DNA of 5,951 nucleotides from Bacteroidales bacterium UBA4417 (GTDB lineage: Bacteria > Bacteroidota > Bacteroidia > Bacteroidales > UBA4417): the NCBI GenBank assembly GCA_002389705.1, contig DGQJ01000109.1:1-5951 (forward strand), in the 5' to 3' direction. Below, one piece after another: positions 1 to 5,672 of the stretch (positions within the stretch are counted from its first letter, which is position 1; each line of letters opens with the position of its first letter). The notes under the pieces are model-generated. The model searched no databases. It had not been told where the DNA came from and saw only the letters and a program-made list of their open reading frames with translations. The translations under genes were made by a program, and so were the position numbers.

Positions 1-42
1 CCAGAAACCAGAAACCAGAAACAAGAAACAACAAACAAGAAA
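1..42. repeat. Degenerating 7-bp tandem repeat (CCAGAAA), six units
   Basis: Six consecutive heptamers are visible: three exact CCAGAAA units (1-21), then CAAGAAA, CAACAAA and CAAGAAA (22-42). The array begins at the window edge, so it may continue to the left. It ends 16 bp before the ATG of the flavoprotein gene, in the expected 5' untranslated or promoter region. The plus strand is almost pure A/C with G only at the fourth position of the unit. Exact copies on the left and degenerate copies on the right suggest slippage with older units next to the gene (inference). Confidence 0.85.
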
Positions 43-58
43 CCCCTTATCCTCATCC

Positions 59-1291
59 ATGCAACCTAAACAAATAGCAATTATCGGGGGCGGACCAGCC
101 GGCTTAATGGCGGCTGATGTGCTGAGCCCTTTTCACCAGGTAAGGGTGTACGAAAAAGAAAAAGCAATAGGGCAGAAGTTCCTGGTTGCCGGCACCGGGG
201 GGTTAAATATTACCAATGGGTTAACAGGCGAAACCCTGGCTGCCGAATATACACCTGCCGGTTTTTTAAAGGAAGCTATCTGTGATTTCGATTCATTGGC
301 TTTGCGTGAATGGTTGCTGCAACTGGGCATACCAACCTACGAAGGAAGCAGCAAGCGGGTATTTCCCGAAAAGGGAATTACCCCGGCCGAAGTGTTGAAA
401 AAAATCAGGCTGAAGCTCGAAAAACAGGGTGTTGAATTTTATACCAAACATGCTTTTACCGGGTTCGGAGAATCCGGAGATCTGAATTTTAAAAGTGGCA
501 GGAATAAAATTACCGTTCATGCCGATTATTCTGTTTTTGCCCTGGGTGGCGCTTCGTGGCCGGTAACAGGCTCAACCGGCGACTGGTTGAAATATTTTGA
601 AAAACAAGGAATAAAAACCCTGCCATTTCAAGCGTCGAATTGTGGTATACATATCAGCTGGCCCGAAAATATCAAAGTAAACCATGCCGGCAAACCTCTT
701 AAAAATGCAGGTGTTTCGGTGAACGGCGTTTACCACAAAGGTGAAGCCATAATTACCGAGTACGGGCTCGAAGGAAATGTGATTTACCCGCTTGTGCCCG
801 AAATACGCAAATCGTTGAATTCGGGTATGCCTGTTCATATTACCCTCGATTTGAAACCGTTCAATACCGAAGAGCAACTGTTGGCGAAAGTTGCCGGGAA
901 ATCATCAGCCCGGACAAAAAATTATGCGGAGATTTTTAACCTGAATAATATTCAACTATCGGTTATTAAAGCATTTACAAGTCGCGAGGTTTTTCTTTCA
1001 CCTGAGCTTTTTGCCGCCAGCCTCAAGCAAATTCAATTGCCGGTGCAGGCTTTACGCCCCATCGGAGAAGCGATTTCAACTGTGGGCGGTATCGACCTTG
1101 AAGAAATGAATTCCGACTTTTCCTTTAAAAAAATGCCTCAATGCTTTGCCATTGGCGAAATGCTCGACTGGGATGCCCCAACCGGTGGTTTCTTACTGCA
1201 AGGCTGCTTTTCGATGGGTCACTGGGTTGGGAAAAAAATCCTTGAAAAGGAGACTTCTTCAGGTCACATCCAGGATATTTCAAATGTTTAA
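59..1291 (+). CDS. HI0933-like FAD-dependent flavoprotein (TIGR03862/PP_4765 type)
   Basis: This 410-residue protein is predicted to be a soluble cytoplasmic FAD-binding oxidoreductase of the HI0933/BaiN-like superfamily; the substrate is unknown. The N-terminus is a Rossmann dinucleotide fold: IAIIGGGPAGL (residues 6-16) supplies the GxGxxG loop and Glu32 at the end of the second strand would bind the FAD ribose. The family segment GQKFLVAGTGGLNITN follows at 38-53, and ALGGASWPVTGSTGDW at 161-176. The C-terminal FAD-closing motif GEMLDWDAPTGGFLLQGC (366-383) is typical of the TIGR03862 subgroup. Length fits the family and there is no signal peptide. The ATG at 59 is preferred because the Rossmann strand starts five residues later; however, no in-frame stop lies between it and the left edge, so a longer N-terminus is formally possible. 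No Shine-Dalgarno is visible. Its stop codon overlaps that of the convergent receptor gene. The family assignment is strong; the reaction is not known. Confidence 0.93.
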   Translation: MQPKQIAIIGGGPAGLMAADVLSPFHQVRVYEKEKAIGQKFLVAGTGGLNITNGLTGETLAAEYTPAGFLKEAICDFDSLALREWLLQLGIPTYEGSSKRVFPEKGITPAEVLKKIRLKLEKQGVEFYTKHAFTGFGESGDLNFKSGRNKITVHADYSVFALGGASWPVTGSTGDWLKYFEKQGIKTLPFQASNCGIHISWPENIKVNHAGKPLKNAGVSVNGVYHKGEAIITEYGLEGNVIYPLVPEIRKSLNSGMPVHITLDLKPFNTEEQLLAKVAGKSSARTKNYAEIFNLNNIQLSVIKAFTSREVFLSPELFAASLKQIQLPVQALRPIGEAISTVGGIDLEEMNSDFSFKKMPQCFAIGEMLDWDAPTGGFLLQGCFSMGHWVGKKILEKETSSGHIQDISNV

Positions 1292-3870
1292 AAACTAATT
1301 TTTACCGAAATGTTAAATGTTCGGCCCAGCGACCAGAAACCACTGAAGGTCTCCAGGTCGTGGTTTACACCGTCTTCTCCACGGATAATGGTTTCTTTAT
1401 CGAAAACATTCTGGCAACCAAGTTGCAGCGAAACCGGGAACTGCTTTACCTGCATATCGTAGCCTGCATACAGATCGAGTAATGAATAGGTCGGAATCCG
1501 GTAAGGCTGGCTTCTGTCGTCGGGATTGTTACGGTTCACAGGGTCGAAATTGGCATATAAACGATCATAAAATACCCAGTCGGCTGCAAACCTGAAACCG
1601 TCAGCAGTATGGTACGAAGCGGATAGCCCTATTTGTGTCTGGGGCGCATCTCCCACATATAATCCTTTGGTGTACACCTGCATGCTGTCAACAAGTACTT
1701 CGTTGTCGTTATAAATGCTTGCCGATACATCATTCTGCCATTTCCAGTTTCCCAACGAGAGGGTGGCGCCCAGCGCTAGGTTCTGGATAGGCCGGTAGCT
1801 GATTTCGGCTTCCATCCCATAGTGTACAGCATTGAGTCCGCGAACCAATGATCGGGGTACATCAATAACTTGAATATTTTCATGGTTCAGCATAGATTTA
1901 TCTTTCCAAAGAGTATAGTAGAGGTTAATCCTGGAGTTAAATTTTTCGCTTTCGTAGTTATACCCTGCCTCAGCTGAAGTGATTTTTTCGTTAGCAAGGT
2001 CTTTAGCAACTGTATTTGAATAGTCAACAAATACAAACTTATAATATGGCTCACGCGAATAATATCCCAGGTTGGCATACACATTACCATGCTCTCCTGT
2101 TTTATACCCTGCTCCTCCTTTTACATCGAATCCTGCCTTGGTAACGGCTTCACTGAGCGGGTCTTCAGGATAATTGTACGGATCTTCGCGCCTGTAATAT
2201 GTGCCCGATACCGTAGAAGCAACAAATGCGGTTAATTTCCCGGTTTTGTATTCGGCCTGTCCGAACAGGTTTCCATAACTGATCATCGAATAATTATCCA
2301 CATTGATCACATCGCCCCGTTTTTTAATCTGTTCGCGTCCATCAACGCCTGCCAGCGACCAGGCATATTGTTCAACCCAGAAATCGCCACCCATCAGGTC
2401 GTCAATCACTTCGTACAGGTGTGAGCGGAAGTTGCGGAGATGAATTCCGGTGGTTATTTTCAGGTTATTGTTCACCTCCAGGTTAAGCGAACTCAGCAGC
2501 CCGACCCAGTAATGATCAGCTTTGTAATTGGTGAGCACATTTTTTGAATAGCCTTTAACCCAGGAGCCATCGGCCAGCGTGGTCGAATCGGTGTGTGTGC
2601 TGTTGGTCAGGAATACCTGGTCGAAATCAATCTGGTTGTTTTTACGAATATCCCAAACGGGTGTACCGTAATTAAAAGCTTCGGCATACCTGCCTCCGCC
2701 TTTGCCAAATGAAACATAAGCTGATGTTGCCAGGAATGTTTTAGGGCTTATATTCCAGTAATGGTTAAGGTTGATCTGGGGTTTGTGGTAGAAGTTCTCG
2801 GAAAGGTTCAGTATTTCGCTGTTATATTTGCCCCAGTTTTTATTGTACTTCACCCCAAATTTTTCGTAATCAGCCTGGCTCATGCCATAGTTGCGCTGCC
2901 CGTGTTTTTCGGGCGCGCCCATAGCGGTAAACACAAGCCTATGGTTTTTACCAAATTCCCGGCTCAGGCTCAGGAAATAGGCCCAGCCGTCTACGGAAGT
3001 GGCATCCACAAAACCCGGCCCTTTGGTATGCGATCCCAGGAAAGTGAGCGAGGTGCCGTTTTTCATTTTCCCGGTCGAAAATGCAAGGCTGGTTTTGCTG
3101 TTTCCATAATCGGAAAGGCTGTACCTGAGTGCACCACCTTTTTCGGCCGAAGTCGATTTGGTAATTATGTTTATGGTTCCGCCAACCGAATTCATGGCAA
3201 CACGCGAAGCACCCAGCCCCCGCTGCACCTGCAAAGCTTCGGTGGCATCGGTGAGGCCGGTCCAGTTCGACCAGTAAACCAGGCCGTTTTCCATACTACT
3301 CACAGGCACACCATTGAGCAGCAGCGCGACATTTTCCTGCTGAAAGCCACGCAATGTAAGCCTGTCGTCGCCACTGCCGCCTCCTTCCTTGGTAGCATAA
3401 ATGCCGGGCGTCATTTTCATGATTTCAGGGTAGTCCTGGTTACCCATTTTCTGTTCAATGGTTTTTGAATTTACAGCCGAGATGGCCACCGGGGTGCTGC
3501 GGTCGGTTACAAACGATGACAGGACCTTTATTTCACCAAGGGTTACTACGTTGGGTTCGAGCGATATGGTACCGATAAAATTAATGGGTCCTGACTTCCT
3601 GTTTACTTCAACCAGCCCCGGTTTATATGAAATGTGTTTGAACAAAAGATTCACTTTCTCATCAGCAGCGGTCAACTCGAATATTCCATTTGCATCGGTA
3701 ACGGTGGCCGCACTGCTTCCTTCGATACTTACTGTAACCCCGGGAATGGTTTCACTGGTTGAACGATCGGTTACCGTGCCTTTTATGCTGTATCCCTGGG
3801 CGAAAGTATAGCCGGGTGTAAGCGCCGTCACTATGATGACTGAGAATAGAATGAGTGTGTTGCGTATCAT
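1288..3870 (-). CDS. TonB-dependent outer-membrane receptor, predicted flavin importer (FMN-riboswitch controlled)
   Basis: This 860-residue protein is predicted to be an outer-membrane beta-barrel that imports a scarce ligand using TonB-ExbBD energy. Order of parts: signal peptide at about residues 1-24 (hydrophobic core, cleavage near YTFA-QG); carboxypeptidase-regulatory-like domain at about 27-105 (IKGTVTDRSTSETIPGVTV, then TDANGIFEL); a TonB-box-like stretch near 109-118; plug domain at about 122-238 (LTLRGFQQENVALLLNGVPV, then GGTINIITK); barrel to the end with NVFDKET near 821 and a terminal phenylalanine (KISF) as expected for BAM insertion. It is not SusC-like: no SusD partner is nearby and it is shorter than usual SusC proteins. 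The ATG at 3870 is chosen because the signal peptide begins there. The frame stays open to 4113, but that extension crosses a terminator and a riboswitch. Regulation by the upstream FMN riboswitch implies riboflavin, FMN or a related flavin as ligand; this is inference, and the barrel alone does not show the substrate. Confidence 0.95.
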   Translation of the reverse strand: MIRNTLILFSVIIVTALTPGYTFAQGYSIKGTVTDRSTSETIPGVTVSIEGSSAATVTDANGIFELTAADEKVNLLFKHISYKPGLVEVNRKSGPINFIGTISLEPNVVTLGEIKVLSSFVTDRSTPVAISAVNSKTIEQKMGNQDYPEIMKMTPGIYATKEGGGSGDDRLTLRGFQQENVALLLNGVPVSSMENGLVYWSNWTGLTDATEALQVQRGLGASRVAMNSVGGTINIITKSTSAEKGGALRYSLSDYGNSKTSLAFSTGKMKNGTSLTFLGSHTKGPGFVDATSVDGWAYFLSLSREFGKNHRLVFTAMGAPEKHGQRNYGMSQADYEKFGVKYNKNWGKYNSEILNLSENFYHKPQINLNHYWNISPKTFLATSAYVSFGKGGGRYAEAFNYGTPVWDIRKNNQIDFDQVFLTNSTHTDSTTLADGSWVKGYSKNVLTNYKADHYWVGLLSSLNLEVNNNLKITTGIHLRNFRSHLYEVIDDLMGGDFWVEQYAWSLAGVDGREQIKKRGDVINVDNYSMISYGNLFGQAEYKTGKLTAFVASTVSGTYYRREDPYNYPEDPLSEAVTKAGFDVKGGAGYKTGEHGNVYANLGYYSREPYYKFVFVDYSNTVAKDLANEKITSAEAGYNYESEKFNSRINLYYTLWKDKSMLNHENIQVIDVPRSLVRGLNAVHYGMEAEISYRPIQNLALGATLSLGNWKWQNDVSASIYNDNEVLVDSMQVYTKGLYVGDAPQTQIGLSASYHTADGFRFAADWVFYDRLYANFDPVNRNNPDDRSQPYRIPTYSLLDLYAGYDMQVKQFPVSLQLGCQNVFDKETIIRGEDGVNHDLETFSGFWSLGRTFNISVKISF

Positions 3871-3884
3871 CGGTATGTTATGGT

Positions 3885-3918
3885 TAAAAACAAAAATCCC
3901 CTGAAGATTCTCCAGGGG
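3885..3918 (-). terminator. Intrinsic terminator of the FMN riboswitch expression platform
   Basis: On the minus strand the arms CCCCTGGAG (3918-3910) and CTTCAGGGG (3906-3898) form a 9-bp stem with one G-U pair and a three-base loop. It is followed by ATTTTTGTTTTT (3897-3886). The U-rich tract ends about 15 nt before the receptor ATG, so this is an attenuator, not a gene end. With the FMN aptamer directly upstream, the usual logic is that bound FMN stabilises P1, leaves this hairpin free to form and stops transcription (established for terminator-type FMN riboswitches; inferred here). Confidence 0.88.
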
Positions 3919-3960
3919 CCGATGACTGAAAATAATGCATAACGCAAGCACAAACCCGCA

Positions 3961-3972
3961 AAGGCATGCCTT
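3961..3972. repeat. 12-bp perfect palindrome AAGGCATGCCTT
   Basis: A perfect 12-bp dyad lies in the linker between aptamer (ends 3982) and terminator (begins 3918). In RNA it can form only a 4-bp stem (AAGG/CCUU) with a CAUG loop. It could be a pause hairpin or a DNA operator half of the control region, or chance; nothing else in the sequence decides. Confidence 0.4.
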
Positions 3973-3981
3973 ACCTGTACA

Positions 3982-4099
3982 ATATTCTTCTTCCATCCAG
4001 ACTATACTGTCGGTACCGGAATTAAACCGGTTCAATCCTTTTAAGGGGAGTCGCGGACTGTACCGCCGATCGGGAATTTCACCCTGCCCTGAAGAACAC
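3982..4099 (-). promoter_or_regulatory. FMN riboswitch (RFN element)
   Basis: Read on the minus strand, this is a recognisable FMN aptamer. P1 pairs 4099-4091 with 3990-3982 (core TTCTTC with GAAGAA, plus outer wobble pairs). The conserved core AGGGTGAAATTCCCGATCGG lies at 4085-4066, with P2 GGG (4084-4082) to CCC (4074-4072). P3 pairs GCGG (4066-4063) with CCGC (4056-4053), running into the conserved AGTCCGCGA segment. A further hairpin pairs ACCGG (4031-4027) with CCGGT (4019-4015). The 3' consensus ACCGACAGTATAGTCTGGAT runs from 4014 to 3995. All these blocks are signatures of the RFN family, which binds FMN and normally controls riboflavin synthesis or uptake. Here it precedes an outer-membrane receptor, with a terminator as its expression platform, so expression should fall when FMN is plentiful. 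Confidence 0.96.
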
Positions 4100-4135
4100 A
4101 TTAAGCACCACAATCGCAGTGCCTGTTTGCTGCTG

Positions 4136-4168
4136 CAAAATTATATTTATTTCGTATATCCGAACAAA
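4136..4168 (-). promoter_or_regulatory. Bacteroidota-type promoter for the riboswitch and receptor gene
   Basis: On the minus strand, TTTG (4168-4165) and TAATTTTG (4143-4136) are separated by 21 bp. They match the Bacteroidota sigma-ABfr pattern of a -33 TTTG and -7 TAnnTTTG. A start of transcription near 4130 would leave about 30 nt before the first base of riboswitch P1, a sensible leader layout. The promoter sits in the gap after the stop of the glucosaminidase gene (4268), so the receptor gene has its own transcription unit. The start site is predicted only from spacing. Confidence 0.7.
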
Positions 4169-4267
4169 TATTTTTGGCTAAATATGAATTATGTAGTTAA
4201 GTTGTTGATTTACAAAATAAATGATGTGATAAAACTAATGAGAAATAACTTTTGTCGTCGTTTGATT

Positions 4268-5359
4268 TTAGTTTTTCAGCTTAAGGATATAGCCGGGGGC
4301 AGGCTCTTCGCCCAATTGCAGATTGTTGTATTTGAGCAGGAGGGGGAGTTTGATACATTTTTCCTGGGCGATGGAATACATTGAATCCCCTTTTTTAACT
4401 TTATAAGTTTCGTCTTCGTTTTTCTTCTTTTTCGCCTTCAGATAAATCATTTGCCCGGGAATAATTTTATCGCTGTCGCGAAGATCGTTATGTTTATAAA
4501 CGCGGAATATCATCATCCTGAATTCTTTGGCAATACTATACCATGTATCGTCTTTTTTTGCGAAAATAAATGGCACGCCAGCATTTTCATAAACTTTGCG
4601 ACCTTTTTCGGTGGTGTATAACACATCGAAAGCTGAGGGTGCAGGCATCGTATAGTTCTTCCTGAAAAGTATACGGCCTTCGTTGGTAATCGCATTCTTA
4701 TCGTTATTTATCGCCTGGTTTAGTTCATGGTTTGCATCGTATGTGGCACCCTTTACCGCGGGCTTCTTTTTGTGCGATGTAACAGTTTTTTCAGGCGTAC
4801 TCACCCTGGCTTTTTCCTGTGGCTCGCTGTTAACGGCAACTGCAAGTGTGTCATCCAGCAGGTAAAGTTGGTTGGTTTCAATCAGGCGGATTAAAATATT
4901 AGGGTATTCGGGGTTGGTGGCATATCCGGCTTGTTTCAGTCCGAAAGCCCAGCCTTTATAATCGTTGAGCGGCAGTGTAAAAAGCGCAGCATAGCGTTTG
5001 CGGGTAGTCAGGAAGAGGGAATGATCGCGGTACGATTCTTCCACGCTGTTGTATTTTCGGAAGCATTCGTTCTTTTCATCGTCGTCGTAATAATAGGTAT
5101 CGCCGGTCCACTCTTTCTGGCATTTAATACCAAAATGGTTCCGGGTTTCAACCGCAAGCACGCTTTTCCCGCAGCCACTTTCAATCATTCCCTGGGCCAG
5201 GGTAATGCTTGCCGGTATTTTGTAAAGTTGCATTTCCCTGATGGCTGCCTGTTTGTACTTTTTTATATATTCAATGTAGTCGGCATTGGTGAGTTTTTGA
5301 GCCAACAATATGCCGGGTAAAAGCAGAAAAAGGAAGGAAACGGTGATTCGTAATCGCAT
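4268..5359 (-). CDS. Exported glucosaminidase (GH73-like) with two LysM domains
   Basis: This 363-residue protein is predicted to cleave peptidoglycan glycan strands as an N-acetylglucosaminidase in the periplasm or at the cell envelope. A signal peptide occupies residues 1-20 (LFLLLPGILLA-QK). The glucosaminidase domain spans about 24-168: GMIESGCGKS carries the likely catalytic acid Glu60, followed by NHFGIKC, a DDDEKNECFRKY segment and GYATNPEY with the conserved Tyr146. Cys80 and Cys99 could form a disulfide. A Lys/Pro/Asn-rich linker leads to LysM 1 (about 263-308; KDDTWYSIAKEF, PGQMIYLKAK) and LysM 2 (about 318-361; TYKVKKGDSMYSIAQE, PGYILKLKN), which bind N-acetylglucosamine polymers. 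The arrangement is common in Bacteroidota and looks intact. The ATG at 5359 starts the signal peptide; no Shine-Dalgarno is present. The downstream receptor gene has its own promoter, and no clear terminator hairpin follows this stop. Whether it acts in growth, cell separation or lysis cannot be told. Confidence 0.93.
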   Translation of the reverse strand: MRLRITVSFLFLLLPGILLAQKLTNADYIEYIKKYKQAAIREMQLYKIPASITLAQGMIESGCGKSVLAVETRNHFGIKCQKEWTGDTYYYDDDEKNECFRKYNSVEESYRDHSLFLTTRKRYAALFTLPLNDYKGWAFGLKQAGYATNPEYPNILIRLIETNQLYLLDDTLAVAVNSEPQEKARVSTPEKTVTSHKKKPAVKGATYDANHELNQAINNDKNAITNEGRILFRKNYTMPAPSAFDVLYTTEKGRKVYENAGVPFIFAKKDDTWYSIAKEFRMMIFRVYKHNDLRDSDKIIPGQMIYLKAKKKKNEDETYKVKKGDSMYSIAQEKCIKLPLLLKYNNLQLGEEPAPGYILKLKN

Positions 5360-5600
5360 AAAAAAATCAAATTGATTTGCAATAATACAAAATTCATGCT
5401 TTACTTATGCTTTTTGAAATCCTGGATATCAACAATATTAAGCTATACACGAAGAATGAGTGATTTTCAAATTTATTTTAACAATAATGCGAAATATGTT
5501 AAAACATGATGTAAATTTGCATAAACATTTAGAGAGTAAATAAAAATATTTACAAACATTTGGTTGATAGTCTTGTATTACTTGTCTGAGAATAGAATTC

Positions 5601-5636
5601 TGGTTGATAATTTGGTTAATAAATTGGTTCAGAGAT
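5601..5636. repeat. Three 12-bp tandem units starting TGGTT
   Basis: Units are TGGTTGATAATT (5601-5612), TGGTTAATAAAT (5613-5624) and TGGTTCAGAGAT (5625-5636). The first two differ at three positions and the third keeps mainly the TGGTT head. A further TGGTTGATA stands at 5561-5569. The array abuts the hairpin terminator. Function unknown; it may be the remains of a simple repeat. Confidence 0.5.
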
Positions 5637-5659
5637 CCCCGTCGCAAGCGGGGATTTTT
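5635..5659 (+). terminator. Strong hairpin terminator oriented rightwards
   Basis: ATCCCCGT (5635-5642) pairs with GCGGGGAT (5648-5655), an 8-bp stem with one G-U pair and a five-base loop, followed by TTTTTGATTT from 5655. The U tract exists only for plus-strand transcripts; on the minus strand the hairpin is preceded by AAAAA and followed by TCTCTGAACC, not by a U tract. It lies 18 bp beyond the rnhB stop, so it may also protect or partly end the rnhB transcript. No plus-strand gene is visible upstream, so the natural target of the plus-oriented terminator is unclear. Confidence 0.7.
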
Positions 5660-5672
5660 GATTTCAAGCGTT

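Larger units (their letters stand above)
5360..5672. other. AT-rich gene-free region with short inverted repeats and promoter-like motifs
   Basis: This 313-bp gap separates rnhB from the glucosaminidase gene and holds no credible coding frame. Visible items: AAATCAA-A-TTGATTT (5364-5378), a 15-bp inverted repeat just before the glucosaminidase ATG; ATGTT-AA-AACAT (5496-5507); and the hairpin GTAAATA-AAAA-TATTTAC (5536-5553). Perfect TAnnTTTG -7 matches occur on the minus strand (5475-5468) and plus strand (5512-5519), both without a good -33 partner. A weaker minus-strand candidate is TTTC (5419-5416), 20 bp, GAATTTTG (5395-5388). The glucosaminidase promoter must lie somewhere here unless rnhB reads through. 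In DNA this AT-rich such -7 matches are expected by chance. Confidence 0.6.

Noticed and set aside
1291..1304. AAAAA-CTAA-TTTTT as a terminator between the convergent genes
   Set aside because: The stem is only A-T pairs and lies in receptor coding sequence; too weak to call.
2761..3468. Plus-strand open frame of 235 residues antisense to the receptor gene
   Set aside because: It lies wholly within the strongly supported receptor coding region, shows no recognisable domain and reads as a shadow of that frame.
1288..3870. Receptor as a SusC-type glycan importer
   Set aside because: No SusD-like lipoprotein or polysaccharide-degrading enzyme is adjacent, the protein is shorter than typical SusC, and the FMN riboswitch points to a cofactor instead.
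3982..4099. Cobalamin or thiamine riboswitch, the classes more usual before TonB-dependent receptors
   Set aside because: The conserved blocks (AGGGTGAAATTCCCGA, AGTCCGCGA, CCGACAGTATAGTCTGGATGG) are those of the FMN class; B12-box and TPP motifs are absent.
3935..4384. Plus-strand open frame of 149 residues across the riboswitch region
   Set aside because: It runs antisense through the FMN aptamer, the promoter and the end of the glucosaminidase gene; no domain, no promoter, composition unlike a protein.
4931..5320. Plus-strand open frame of 129 residues, hydrophobic
   Set aside because: It is antisense to the glucosaminidase catalytic domain; its hydrophobic character is a by-product of the opposite strand.
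5468..5519. Perfect TAnnTTTG matches on both strands as definite promoters
   Set aside because: Neither has a TTTG/TTG element at suitable spacing, and such matches are expected by chance in DNA this AT-rich.
5438..5647. Minus-strand open frame of 69 residues between rnhB and the glucosaminidase gene
   Set aside because: Its start lies inside the terminator hairpin, its sequence is dominated by the 12-bp repeats (NQFINQIINQ) and AT-rich DNA, and it resembles no family I know.
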